Shown: positions 7,653-16,313 of the stretch, in pieces
Layout of the letters: every line of letters starts with the position of its first letter
How positions within the stretch are numbered: position 1 is the stretch's first letter
Source: an uncultured Bacteroidales bacterium
GTDB taxonomy: Bacteria; Bacteroidota; Bacteroidia; Bacteroidales; UBA932
Length of the DNA: 33,512 nucleotides
NCBI GenBank assembly: GCA_905234795.1
Contig: CAJOIQ010000024.1
Location: 1-33,512, forward strand
Direction: 5' to 3'
Made by a program: the position numbers and the translations under genes
Notes under the pieces: model-generated
Database searches by the model: none
Told to the model about the DNA's origin: nothing
Seen by the model: only the letters and a program-made list of their open reading frames with translations

Positions 7653-9665
7653 CTATTTTTCCAGCAAATACCGTTTCCAGAAGTCGTAGTTGGCCTCCTG
7701 GAAGTGACGACCCTGGTAGCCGCGGTAGCCGTGCATGCCGTCGGGGTAGATCATGAACTCGAAGTCGGCGTTCATCTGGTGCAGGACGTCAATGAGTTGC
7801 AGTGTGTTCTGGAAATGGACGTTGTCGTCCCCGGTGCCGTGGGTGAGTTTGAGCATCACTGAACCGTCGGCCCGGCCCACCTTTACGGGGTAACTCTTCA
7901 CCAGTTTGAGAACGGCCGAATCCTGGTAGCCGTTAGGGTTGTCCTGTGGCGTGGACATGAAGCGCTCGGTGTAGTGGGTGTCGTACAGCGCCCACTCGTA
8001 AACGCCGCCGCCGGCAATGCCGTAGTGGTAGTAATCGGACGCCGTGGCTACCAACGCGGTGGTCATGGTTCCGCCGAAGCTGAAGCCCTCCACACCTATC
8101 TTATCTCCCTTCACATAGGGCAGGGACTGCAGCCATTTGGCCCATTCTATGAAATCGCTTACTTCAATGGTATTCAAGTGTTTATAGATGGCATCTGTAC
8201 CGGTTCGTCCGTTATGTCCGGCGGCGCGGCAGTCGGCGATGAGCTCAATAATTCCGTTCTCCCGATACCACTTGTAACGGGCCGGAGCCACCCAGCGGTC
8301 GTGCACCAGCGGGGTGTCGGGACCACCGTAAATATCCACATGAACGGGGTACTTTTTGGCGGGGTCGAAGCCGTCCGGATAGTAGATGACGCCCGGCAGT
8401 TCCAGCCCGTCCACAGTGATGGAAACCAGTCCTCCATAGGCCTCTCCGCTTTGTGCAGCCACCAGGCAGGAATGACCCTTGAGGTCATGCAGCCGCACTT
8501 CCCAGGGGGTGCGAAGGTTGGAGGCCAGGGTAATGAAGTGCTTCCCGTCGGGTGCAAACCGGGCCGATGCCACATTCATGGCAGTGTCGGTGAGGGCGGT
8601 GATCACACCCTTCGGCGACACCTTGTACAAGGTTTTTCGGACATGGGAATCGCGTTCGGCCAGGAAGAAAACCGTCCCGTCCTTTTCGGCCCGAAGCAGG
8701 CTGATGCGCCAGTTAGGGCCATCGGTGAGACGCTTCAAAGTGGCGCCGTCGTAGCTCAGGAAATAGATTTGCTGCCAGCCGGTTTCAAAGCTGCGTACCA
8801 TGTATAAACCCTTATCCGTGAACAACATATCCTCCATCCAGTCCAGCCAGGTGTCCACTTTTTCATGATAGATGGCCTTCTTGGAGCCATCGGCCGGATT
8901 CACGGCATACAGATCCAGCGTATTCTGGATGCGGGGCTCGCGGGCCACGAAGAACGTTCGGCTGTCGGCGCTCCAGAAGGGTGTGCCGAAGTACTGGTCC
9001 TCTTCCGGGTTGAAGTCGGCCCAGGTGATGCCACTGTCGGCCATGGAAGCGAAGCCGATGCGCACCTGAGGATTGCGTTCCCCGGCCTTGGGATAATGCG
9101 TGCGGCGCAGCGTTCCGTCCTGGCCGAAGGGCGAGTAAATGGGGAACATCGGCACCTGGGTGTCGTCAAAGCGATAGAACGCAAGTGTCTGGCTGTCAGG
9201 ACTCCACCAGAACGCGCGGTACTTGGAAGGCCTGCCGAAGATCTCCTCATAATACACCCAGCTGGCATAACCGTTCATGACGGTTTCGGTGCCGTCCCAG
9301 GTGAGGCGTTTTTGGGCCCCGCTGGCAATGTCCACTACCCATAAATCATTCGCGCGCGTGAAGGCCAGCCTGGTGGAATCCGGGCTGTAGGTGAGGTTCA
9401 CGGCGCCTTCCGGCTGCAGCGGGAAATCGGCATACTTTTCCGGCGCCTTGATGCCATCCGTGCGGATGGTCTTGAGCACGCCGGCCTTGACCTTGCCCAC
9501 TTCCAGTTTGAAGCAGGTGCTGTCTGTGTATGTGCCGTCGTAGCTAAAAGCTACTTCCTTGTTATTGAGCCATTTATAAGCGGACGGAATCCGGTCCTGC
9601 GCCTGTGCCGTGAGGGTTGCCGCTACCAGCAGCCCCAGCGCCATGATGAGTTTGGTTGCTTTCAT
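7653..9665 (-). CDS. Secreted dipeptidyl peptidase IV-like serine peptidase (S9B)
   Basis: The 670-residue protein begins with a signal peptide (about 1-22, ending in TAQAQ), so it is exported, probably to the periplasm. An N-terminal beta-propeller includes WVYYEEIFGR, matching the DPP IV Glu-Glu motif that holds the substrate N-terminus. The C-terminal alpha/beta hydrolase has nucleophile S529 in GFSFGG, an acid in HGTGDDNVHFQ (about 613-614) and H645 in YPDGMHG. GFSFGG replaces the more usual GWSYGG. It is expected to release X-Pro dipeptides from peptides. It is convergent with RAYT1 (6-nt gap) and its upstream side abuts palindrome array A-right. A weak TTATTTTG box lies at 9678-9685 (minus). 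Confidence 0.92.
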   Translation of the reverse strand: MKATKLIMALGLLVAATLTAQAQDRIPSAYKWLNNKEVAFSYDGTYTDSTCFKLEVGKVKAGVLKTIRTDGIKAPEKYADFPLQPEGAVNLTYSPDSTRLAFTRANDLWVVDIASGAQKRLTWDGTETVMNGYASWVYYEEIFGRPSKYRAFWWSPDSQTLAFYRFDDTQVPMFPIYSPFGQDGTLRRTHYPKAGERNPQVRIGFASMADSGITWADFNPEEDQYFGTPFWSADSRTFFVAREPRIQNTLDLYAVNPADGSKKAIYHEKVDTWLDWMEDMLFTDKGLYMVRSFETGWQQIYFLSYDGATLKRLTDGPNWRISLLRAEKDGTVFFLAERDSHVRKTLYKVSPKGVITALTDTAMNVASARFAPDGKHFITLASNLRTPWEVRLHDLKGHSCLVAAQSGEAYGGLVSITVDGLELPGVIYYPDGFDPAKKYPVHVDIYGGPDTPLVHDRWVAPARYKWYRENGIIELIADCRAAGHNGRTGTDAIYKHLNTIEVSDFIEWAKWLQSLPYVKGDKIGVEGFSFGGTMTTALVATASDYYHYGIAGGGVYEWALYDTHYTERFMSTPQDNPNGYQDSAVLKLVKSYPVKVGRADGSVMLKLTHGTGDDNVHFQNTLQLIDVLHQMNADFEFMIYPDGMHGYRGYQGRHFQEANYDFWKRYLLEK

Positions 9666-9706
9666 GGCTTAAAGGTACAAAATAATTTCCTTATCCCCGT
9701 CTTCGT

Positions 9707-9811
9707 TAAAGCACAGAATCTTGGAATCAGGCGGGTTAGTGTGCTTTAGGCGGGGATGAGACTGGGGTGTAAAGCACAGAATCTTGGAATCATGCGGGTT
9801 AGTGTGCTTTA
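9707..9811 (-). repeat. Palindrome array A-right: two 42-nt units, 63-nt period, inverted to the left array
   Basis: Units at 9707-9748 and 9770-9811 have the same terminal arms (TAAAGCAC / GTGCTTTA) and, read on the minus strand, the same interior CACTAACCCGCCTGATTCCA as the units at 6373 and 6499. The linker (9749-9769) is again 21 nt, so the 63-nt period is reproduced exactly. They lie between the DPP IV start and the promoter of the 9909 gene. Confidence 0.85.
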
Positions 9812-9835
9812 GTCACGGCCGATAGGGGGCGGGAG

Positions 9836-9866
9836 TTGCAAAAACGGGGGAAAAAAGGTAACTTTG
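9836..9866 (+). promoter_or_regulatory. Promoter of the HsdR-N-like/cca/xerC/hpf/holA run
   Basis: TTG (9836-9838), a 20-nt spacer, then TAACTTTG (9859-9866): a good match to the Bacteroidota consensus. The ATG at 9909 follows after 42 nt. Confidence 0.75.
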
Positions 9867-9908
9867 GCTTTGTAAATTAGGCTGAAACCCACGTTAACTG
9901 AATTGTTC

Positions 9909-10310
9909 ATGGAAAGCGACTACATATGGGACCCGCTGCGCAAAAAGAGTGTGCGCAATACGCCGGAGGAGGCGGTGCGGCAGTGGTTTATTTCCGTGTT
10001 GCATGAGGGGATGAAGGTGCCGGAGCACATGATGGGAAGTGAGGTGGCGTTCAGCCATGCGGGAAAGGAGTACAGGGCCGATATTGTAGTGTATGACCGC
10101 AGCGCGCAGCCCTTGATGATAGTGGAGTGCAAACGGCCCGAAGTGGAGTTGGACCAGGCCGTGGTGGATCAGGCGCTAAGATACAATAATGAACTGAATG
10201 TGAAATATATAGCCATCTCCAACGGCGGCAAGACGTTCATCTTTCAACGTACGGCCGATGGCTGGGAGTTTATGCAGAAAGCCCCGTTGTGGGAGGAGAT
10301 GCTGGGATGA
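9909..10310 (+). CDS. Stand-alone type I restriction HsdR N-terminal-like (HSDR_N_2) protein
   Basis: The 133-residue protein corresponds to the N-terminal nuclease-like domain of HsdR. The PD-(D/E)XK core is seen as RADIVVYD followed by LMIVECKRP, matching D...ExK. There is no helicase part and no hsdM or hsdS nearby. Small free-standing members are common housekeeping-neighbour genes in Bacteroidota and their role is unknown. The ATG at 9909 is preferred over an in-frame TTG at 9903. Its stop overlaps the cca start in an ATGA, suggesting coupling. Whether it cuts DNA cannot be judged here. Confidence 0.8.
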   Translation: MESDYIWDPLRKKSVRNTPEEAVRQWFISVLHEGMKVPEHMMGSEVAFSHAGKEYRADIVVYDRSAQPLMIVECKRPEVELDQAVVDQALRYNNELNVKYIAISNGGKTFIFQRTADGWEFMQKAPLWEEMLG

Positions 10311-11752
10311 CTATAACCGAAGGATATTTAAATAATCCGGTATTCAAACTGGTAAGCGACACGGCTAAGGAATTGGGCGTGCGGGCTTTCGTGATTGGGG
10401 GGTATGTGCGGGACTGCTTCCTGGGAAACCCTAACAAGGACATAGACATTGTGGTGGAGGGCAGTGGGATCAAGCTGGCCGAAGCCGTGGCGGCCAAAAC
10501 CAAGGCCCGGGTGAGTGTGTTCAAGAACTTCGGCACGGCCATGCTCAAGTATCATGGCATGGAAGTGGAGTTCGTGGGCGCCCGCAAAGAATCTTATCAT
10601 AGAGAGTCCCGTAAGCCCATTGTGGAAGACGGCACGCTGGAAGAAGATCAGCTCCGTAGAGACTTCACCATCAATGCCATGGCCTTCTCCCTGCAGGAGG
10701 AAGACTTCGGTGAGCTGGTGGATCCTTTCGGGGGCATCAAGGACTTGGCAAACGGCATCATCCGCACTCCGCTGGAGCCGGAACAGACCTACTCCGACGA
10801 CCCGCTGCGCATGCTGAGGGCCATCCGTTTCGCAACAAGATTAAGCACCCCGGAGCATCCTTTCACTATCGTTCCCGAAAGCATGACAGCCATGAAAAAC
10901 ATGGCCGACCGCCTGCAAATCCTGAGCAGGGAACGCATTGTGGAGGAGCTGAACAAAATGCTCCTCACAGACCATCCGTCCATGGCCTTCCAGCTGCTGG
11001 AGGACACCGGCCTTTTGAAGCAATTCCTGCCGGAGCTCAGTAAGCTCAAGGGCGTGGAAACCGTTGACGGTAAGGGACATAAGGAAAACTTCACCCACAC
11101 GCTCCAGGTGCTGGACAACGTGGTCCTCTTTGAGAAAGAAGCGGGGAAAGAACCTAACCTCTGGCTGCACTGGGCGGCCCTTTTGCACGACATCGGCAAG
11201 CCTGCCAGCAAGCGTTATGTGGCCGGTCAGGGCTTCACGTTCCACGGCCACGAGGTCATCGGCGCCCGCATGGTTCCGCAAATCTTCGAGAAGCTGCGGA
11301 TGCCCCTGAACGAGAAAATGAAATACGTCCAGAAACTCGTCGGCCTGCACCTTCGGCCCATCGCCCTGGTGGACGACGAAGTCACCGACAGCGCCGTGCG
11401 CCGCCTCCTTTTCGACGCCGGGGAGGACATCGATGACCTCATGCTCCTGTGCAACGCCGACATCACTTCCAAGAACCCCGCCAAGGTGGCCCGCCTGCGC
11501 CGCAACTTCGAGTTGGTGAAGGCCAAGATGGCCGAAGTGGAGGCGAAGGACGAGATCCGCAACTGGAAGAATCCCATCACGGGAGACTATATCATGCAGG
11601 TCTTTGGAATTGAGCCATGCAACACCATCGGCCAGCTCAAGGAAATGGTGAAAAACGCCGTCCTGGACGGGGAGATTCCGTATACCTTCGAGGCGGCCGA
11701 TGCGTATATGCGCGCCAAAGCGGCCGAACTGGGACTGTATCCGCATGATTGA
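10307..11752 (+). CDS. cca: CCA tRNA nucleotidyltransferase / poly(A) polymerase family with HD domain
   Basis: The 481-residue protein has the nucleotidyltransferase motif GGYVRD then KDIDIVVEG (D45, D47 as metal ligands), the RRDFTINAMAF motif, a neck/body region with DPLRMLRAIRFATRL, and a C-terminal HD domain with LLHDIGKP. It adds or repairs the 3' CCA of tRNAs in the cytosol; the HD domain suggests extra phosphohydrolase activity. The ATG at 10307 overlaps the upstream stop (ATGA); a GTG at 10289 in the same frame is less likely. The stop overlaps the xerC start by 8 nt. Confidence 0.95.
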   Translation: MTITEGYLNNPVFKLVSDTAKELGVRAFVIGGYVRDCFLGNPNKDIDIVVEGSGIKLAEAVAAKTKARVSVFKNFGTAMLKYHGMEVEFVGARKESYHRESRKPIVEDGTLEEDQLRRDFTINAMAFSLQEEDFGELVDPFGGIKDLANGIIRTPLEPEQTYSDDPLRMLRAIRFATRLSTPEHPFTIVPESMTAMKNMADRLQILSRERIVEELNKMLLTDHPSMAFQLLEDTGLLKQFLPELSKLKGVETVDGKGHKENFTHTLQVLDNVVLFEKEAGKEPNLWLHWAALLHDIGKPASKRYVAGQGFTFHGHEVIGARMVPQIFEKLRMPLNEKMKYVQKLVGLHLRPIALVDDEVTDSAVRRLLFDAGEDIDDLMLLCNADITSKNPAKVARLRRNFELVKAKMAEVEAKDEIRNWKNPITGDYIMQVFGIEPCNTIGQLKEMVKNAVLDGEIPYTFEAADAYMRAKAAELGLYPHD

Positions 11753-12716
11753 CAAGTACATCGCATACATCCGGGATGTCCGGCGGTATTCCGCAAGGAC
11801 ACAGACGTTGTACGCTGATGCTTTGGAAAAGTTTTCGAAGTGGGTGGGAGATCCCTCGACTTCGCTCGGGATGACAGAAAACCTTATCCCTTCCAGAATC
11901 CGTGAATACGAAGGCCATTTGATGGAGGAGGGGATGAAGCCCAGGACGGTGCACTTGCAGATGAGCGCGTTAAGCGGATACTGCAATTACCTCATCAAGG
12001 AGGGCTTGCTTAAATCCAACCCCGTGCGCACAGTCAAGCGTCCCAAGATGGAAAAGCGTCTGCCGGAGTACTATACCGAGAATGCCATGGACGCCTATCT
12101 CCAGGACTCGGCCCATGCGGCAGGGGAGGAGGAACTGCAAATTCTGCTCACCACGGACCCCCAGAGCAAACTGGCCAAGGAACTGTACGAGAGGCGGTTA
12201 AGAAGGCTCATCATCAGCATCCTTTACACCTGCGGAATAAGAAGGGCCGAAATCATCGGCCTGCAAAGAAACAGCCTGGACACGGGCCGGCAAACCCTCC
12301 GCGTGAAAGGGAAAGGAGACAAAATGCGAGAAATTCCCCTGATTCCTTCGCTCCTTCAAGAAATTTCACTATATTTACATGCAGCTAGTTTCATGGCAGG
12401 GGAGTTAAGCCCGCAAGCCCCGCTGCTCGTGACGGAAAAAGGCCATGCGCTGTATCCGGAATGGGTGGACAGGGCGGTGAAACAGGAACTGCAAGGCCGC
12501 CAAGGCATCACCGGGAGGAAATCCCCCCACGTGCTCAGGCATTCGCTCGCTACCGCACTGCTGGAAGAAGGAGCCGACCTGAACGCCATCAAAGAGATGC
12601 TGGGCCACAGTTCGCTGGCAGCCACAGAGGTTTACACCCACAACTCCGTGGAACGGCTCAAGGCACAATACATGAACGCCCATCCCAGGGCAAAAAACGA
12701 AGAAACACATGATTAA
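11745..12716 (+). CDS. xerC: Tyrosine recombinase, XerC/XerD type
   Basis: The 323-residue protein has an N-terminal SAM-like core-binding domain and a C-terminal catalytic domain. Catalytic residues are visible: R166 in TCGIRRAEI, Lys in the VKGKGDK turn, H-x-x-R in HVLRHSLAT, His in LGHSSLAATEVYTH, and nucleophile Y297. It probably resolves chromosome dimers at dif. Next to hpf it matches the xerC-hpf pair found in Bacteroides. The ATG at 11745 overlaps cca by 8 nt, and the stop overlaps hpf by 8 nt. Residues 36-44 (DPSTSLGMT) are encoded by an inserted dispersed repeat, in frame, within the core-binding domain. Confidence 0.9.
   Translation: MIDKYIAYIRDVRRYSARTQTLYADALEKFSKWVGDPSTSLGMTENLIPSRIREYEGHLMEEGMKPRTVHLQMSALSGYCNYLIKEGLLKSNPVRTVKRPKMEKRLPEYYTENAMDAYLQDSAHAAGEEELQILLTTDPQSKLAKELYERRLRRLIISILYTCGIRRAEIIGLQRNSLDTGRQTLRVKGKGDKMREIPLIPSLLQEISLYLHAASFMAGELSPQAPLLVTEKGHALYPEWVDRAVKQELQGRQGITGRKSPHVLRHSLATALLEEGADLNAIKEMLGHSSLAATEVYTHNSVERLKAQYMNAHPRAKNEETHD
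11849..11876 (+). repeat. Dispersed palindromic repeat inserted in frame within xerC
   Basis: The element contains CCCTCGACTTCGCTCGGGA, an imperfect palindrome, followed by TGACA. Its reverse complement matches the copy at 27157-27183 under the pattern TGTCATYCYRAGCGAAG. The translated form DPSTSLGMT, and the opposite-strand form HPERSRGIS, are ones I recognise as recurring peptides in predicted proteins of Bacteroidota and other gut genomes. Confidence 0.75.
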
Positions 12717-12999
12717 CGTCAAGTCCCTCAAGTTCGACGCAGACGAGAAGCTGCTGGACTTCATCGAGAAGAAAGTTGGAAAGGTAGAAAAGTTCTTCGA
12801 CAATCTCGGCGACATCGATGTCACCCTGTCCCTCCTTCCGGACGCCGAGAACAAAAGTGTCAAACTGCAAACCCGTTTCCCCGGGGAAGACCTGGTGGTA
12901 GAGAAACAGGCACGCACCTTTGAGGAGGCCGTCACCGAGGCCGCCGATGTACTCAAGGAGAAGATTGTCCGCGCCAAGGAAAAGAAATTTGCCAAATAA
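12709..12999 (+). CDS. hpf: Ribosome hibernation promoting factor, short form
   Basis: This 96-residue HPF/RaiA-family (sigma-54 modulation) protein starts MINVKSLKFDADEKLLDFIE and ends in a basic KEKIVRAKEKKFAK tail, without the C-terminal dimerisation domain of long HPF. It binds the 30S decoding region in stationary phase and promotes inactive 70S or 100S forms. It overlaps xerC by 8 nt at its start and abuts holA with no gap, so expression is coupled within the run that starts at 9909. Confidence 0.92.
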   Translation: MINVKSLKFDADEKLLDFIEKKVGKVEKFFDNLGDIDVTLSLLPDAENKSVKLQTRFPGEDLVVEKQARTFEEAVTEAADVLKEKIVRAKEKKFAK

Positions 13000-14001
13000 G
13001 TGGCCGGCAAGTCTTACATAGAGACGCACAGGCAGGTCCAAAGTATACTTGAAGATGTCCGCAGCGGCATCTTCAAGTGTGTATACCTGCTGATGGGAGA
13101 GGAGCCCTATTACCCGGAACTGGTGTGTCAGGCCATCATCGACAACTGCCTCCAGGAATGGGAAAAGGACTTCAACGAGACCATCTGTTACGGGGCCGAT
13201 GTAGACGCCGATACCGTCATTACCGCCGCCCGCCGCTTCCCCATGATGGCCGACAGGCAGCTGGTGGTGGTGAAGGAAGCCCAGCAGATGAAATCCCTGG
13301 AGGACCTGGCCCTCTACTGCCAGCAGCCCCTGGACAGCACCGTGCTGGTCATTCTGATGCACGGGACATCGGCCGATAAACGCAAAGCCCTGTACAAGAG
13401 CGTGCTCAAGACCGGCGTTATCGTAGAGTCCAATGCGTTAAGGGATTACGAGATGCCGCAGTGGATAGCCTCCTACTATGAGAACCGGGGGCTCAAAATC
13501 CATCCCGAGGCCGCCATGTTGCTGGCCGAGAGTGCCGGAACAGACCTCGGCAAAATAGCCGTAGAGACGGAGAAGCTCCTCAAGAACCTGCCCGAGGGCG
13601 TGAAGGAAATCCAGGTAGCCGATGTGGAAAAGAACGTGGGCGTGTCCCGTCAGTTTTCCGTCTTCGAGCTCACCAAGTGCCTGAGTTACAGGCAGTCGGC
13701 CCAGGCGCTCAAGATTGCGGCGCACATCGGCCAAACACCGCGTTTTGCCTTGCCCATGGTGGTGGCGCCGCTGTTCACGCATTTCTACCGCATCCTCAAA
13801 TATCACGCGGGAGAGGTCCCCAAGGTGAACCCTTACTTCCTCAAGGAGTACGATGCCGCCAAGCGCAATTATCCCCTGGCGTCCTGCCAGCGGATCATCG
13901 CCCTGCTCAATGACTATGATTATAAGGGCAAGGGCGGAGATGCCGGGGAGGCAACCCCGGCCGGGCTCTTCACGGAATTGGTTGGAAAAATATTGTTGTA
14001 A
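13000..14001 (+). CDS. holA: DNA polymerase III subunit delta
   Basis: The 333-residue protein fits HolA in length and in its features: an N-terminal YLLMGEEPYYPELVCQ (degenerate nucleotide-fold start), RRFPMMADRQLVVVKEAQ, and the C-terminal helical collar domain (FSVFELTKCLSYR). Delta opens the beta clamp within the clamp loader. Translation begins with GTG at 13000, immediately after the hpf stop; no ATG lies near. The promoter of the next operon overlaps its stop codon. Confidence 0.93.
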   Translation: MAGKSYIETHRQVQSILEDVRSGIFKCVYLLMGEEPYYPELVCQAIIDNCLQEWEKDFNETICYGADVDADTVITAARRFPMMADRQLVVVKEAQQMKSLEDLALYCQQPLDSTVLVILMHGTSADKRKALYKSVLKTGVIVESNALRDYEMPQWIASYYENRGLKIHPEAAMLLAESAGTDLGKIAVETEKLLKNLPEGVKEIQVADVEKNVGVSRQFSVFELTKCLSYRQSAQALKIAAHIGQTPRFALPMVVAPLFTHFYRILKYHAGEVPKVNPYFLKEYDAAKRNYPLASCQRIIALLNDYDYKGKGGDAGEATPAGLFTELVGKILL

Positions 14002-14025
14002 ATCAATAAATATTTATTATATTTG
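13996..14025 (+). promoter_or_regulatory. Promoter of the ABC exporter/5'-nucleotidase operon
   Basis: TTG (13996-13998), a 19-nt spacer, then TATATTTG (14018-14025). The -33 element runs up to the holA stop codon. The ATG at 14043 follows the box by 17 nt. Confidence 0.8.
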
Positions 14026-14042
14026 CCAAAAATTTTATTGAC

Positions 14043-14900
14043 ATGGCAATCATTGAAGTAAAGAACGTAACAAAGACCTTCGGGCCAAAAGTGGCACTGG
14101 ACCATGTGTCGCTGGACATTCCGGAGGGCAAAATCTTCGGCCTGCTGGGGCCCAACGGAGCGGGTAAATCCACGCTCATCCGTATCATCAACCGCATCAC
14201 CATCGCCACCGAGGGTGAAATCCTGTTCCAGGGCCATCCCATCTCCGAGGCCGACGTAGCCCGCATCGGCTACCTGCCCGAGGAACGCGGCCTGTACCGC
14301 AAGATGAAGGTGGGGGACCAGGCCATGTACCTGGCCCAGCTCAAGGGAATGAGCGCCCGAGATGCCGCCGTGGAACTCAAGAAATGGTTCGTCCGTTTTG
14401 ATATCGCCGACTGGTGGAACAAGAAGGTGGAGGAACTCTCCAAGGGTATGGCCCAGAAGGTGCAGTTCATTACCACCGTGGTGCATCGGCCCTCTCTGAT
14501 GATCCTGGATGAGCCTTTTTCCGGCTTCGACCCCGTGAACGTGGACCTCATCCGCAAGGAGATTCTGCGCCTCAAGGACGAAGGCGCCACCATCATCCTG
14601 TCCACCCACAACATGGAGTCCGTGGAGGAACTGTGCGAGAACATCGCCCTCATCAACCAGGGCAAGCTGGTGGTGTGCGGCGGCACGGATGAAATCCGCC
14701 GTCAGCACGGGGAGGACAACGTGGAGATTGAGTACACCGACGACACCCTGGCGCGCAAGACCATGGTGGTGGCCCGCCCCCAGGTGAACCCTACACTGCA
14801 TGACCTTCTGGCCAAGGACTACACCATCAACTCCTTCAAGGAGGTGATTCCGCGTATGAACGACATCTTTATCAAACTGGTTAAAGGAGAGGAGGAATAA
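14043..14900 (+). CDS. ABC transporter ATP-binding protein (NatA-like)
   Basis: The 285-residue ATPase has Walker A GPNGAGKS, the signature LSKGMAQKVQF, Walker B LMILDEPFSGFDP and the switch His in STHNMESVEE. A C-terminal DUF4162-like segment of about 65 residues follows, typical of ABC-2 exporters of the NatA/DrrA type. With the permease 3 nt downstream it forms an exporter; the substrate (Na+, drug or lipid) cannot be told from sequence. First gene of a four-gene operon. Confidence 0.92.
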   Translation: MAIIEVKNVTKTFGPKVALDHVSLDIPEGKIFGLLGPNGAGKSTLIRIINRITIATEGEILFQGHPISEADVARIGYLPEERGLYRKMKVGDQAMYLAQLKGMSARDAAVELKKWFVRFDIADWWNKKVEELSKGMAQKVQFITTVVHRPSLMILDEPFSGFDPVNVDLIRKEILRLKDEGATIILSTHNMESVEELCENIALINQGKLVVCGGTDEIRRQHGEDNVEIEYTDDTLARKTMVVARPQVNPTLHDLLAKDYTINSFKEVIPRMNDIFIKLVKGEEE

Positions 14901-14903
14901 ACT

Positions 14904-16313
14904 ATGAATTTGAAGAAGTTAGGCATCATTATTCAGCGCGAGTATCTTAACAAGGTTAAGAAAAAGAGCTTCCTCATCATCACTTTCCTGGCGCCGGTAT
15001 TCTTCGCCGCCATGTGCATCCTGCCTACCGTGATTATGATGGGTACCAAGGAAGAAGCCAAGAAGGTGGGCGTGGTGGACCGCAGCGGCATCGTGCTCCC
15101 TTATCTGGAGGACAACGAGGTCACCCATTACATCGATTTGGGCCCCGAGGCCGATATCGACGGCATCAAGGCCGATCTGAAGACCGCCGGCGTGGACGTG
15201 CTCCTGAGCGTATCGGAACTGGATCCCGAGACCCGTTCGTTGAAGGCCGATACTTACTCCGAGAAGCCGCTGGGCATGGACACCGGCAGCATGATCGAGG
15301 GCCGCATCAACGACGCCGTTGAGGCCTATCGCATTGAGCAGAGCGGTATTGCCAACCTGGAGGAAATCATGGCCGGGGTCAAGTCCAATGTGAAGCTGCG
15401 CAATTATACCATCGACGAAACCGGCAAGGAGACCATCTCTGAATCAGGTATTTACATGGCATTGTCCATGCTTCTGGGCATCGCTATCTATATGTTTATC
15501 GCCCTCTTCTCCGGCATGGTGATGAGCTCTGTTATCGAGGAAAAGAGCTCCCGCGTGGTGGAGGTCCTGGTGTCTTCCGTGAAGGCTTCCGAGCTCATGT
15601 TCGGCAAGATCATCGGCGTGGCCCTTGTGGCCCTCACGCAATTCCTGCTGTGGATCCTGCTCACCGGCATCCTGGTGGGTGCGGCCATGGGCATTATGGG
15701 CAAGGACAAGATCATGGGCATGATGGGAGACGATTCCACCACCGAAATGATGCAGCAGATGGCCGGCCCTGCAGGCATGCACCCTGGAGATATTGACCTG
15801 GAGAGTGCGCTGGCTGCCGCCACCGACACCACCGCCGTGGCTGCCGGAGAACCTTCCGGTATGGAAGTGGTGATGAGCACCCTGGGCAACATCAACCTGG
15901 CCCAGATCGGCATCGCTTTCCTCTTCTTCTTTGTGTTCGGCTACCTGCTGTATGCCTCCATCTTTGCGGCTATCGGCTCCGGCGTGGAGAACGAGGGAGA
16001 CAGTACCCAGCTGCAGCTGCCTGTAACCATTCCGCTGATGCTGGGCTTCTTTGTGGCGCTGTATGCCTTCAAGGCTCCCGACAGCTCCTTGGTGTTCTGG
16101 TTCTCCATGATTCCGTTCACCAGTCCCATCGTGATGCTGGCCCGCATCCCGTTCGGCGTGGCCACCTGGGAACTTGTGCTTTCCATCGCCCTGCTGGTGG
16201 GCACCTTCGTGGTGTGCGCCTGGGCATCGGCCAAGATTTACAAGGTGGGCATCCTTATGTACGGCAAGAAATCTACATTTAAAGACCTGTGGAAATGGCT
16301 AAAAATGAAGTAA
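14904..16313 (+). CDS. ABC-2 type permease (NatB-like)
   Basis: The 469-residue membrane protein has a first TM at about 20-45 (FLIITFLAPVFFAAMCILPT), a large extracytoplasmic domain (about 46-185), then a core with at least five TM helices. VIEEKSSRVVEVLVSSVKA is the conserved ABC-2 coupling segment. A Met/Asp/Ala-rich loop (about residues 270-315) between TMs looks flexible and soluble. It pairs with the ATPase upstream. Its last 19 nt overlap the next gene's start. Confidence 0.9.
   Translation: MNLKKLGIIIQREYLNKVKKKSFLIITFLAPVFFAAMCILPTVIMMGTKEEAKKVGVVDRSGIVLPYLEDNEVTHYIDLGPEADIDGIKADLKTAGVDVLLSVSELDPETRSLKADTYSEKPLGMDTGSMIEGRINDAVEAYRIEQSGIANLEEIMAGVKSNVKLRNYTIDETGKETISESGIYMALSMLLGIAIYMFIALFSGMVMSSVIEEKSSRVVEVLVSSVKASELMFGKIIGVALVALTQFLLWILLTGILVGAAMGIMGKDKIMGMMGDDSTTEMMQQMAGPAGMHPGDIDLESALAAATDTTAVAAGEPSGMEVVMSTLGNINLAQIGIAFLFFFVFGYLLYASIFAAIGSGVENEGDSTQLQLPVTIPLMLGFFVALYAFKAPDSSLVFWFSMIPFTSPIVMLARIPFGVATWELVLSIALLVGTFVVCAWASAKIYKVGILMYGKKSTFKDLWKWLKMK

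Noticed and set aside
10841..11986. 381-residue open frame on the minus strand.
   Set aside because: It is antisense to cca and the start of xerC; its only familiar segment is the opposite-strand reading of the dispersed repeat.
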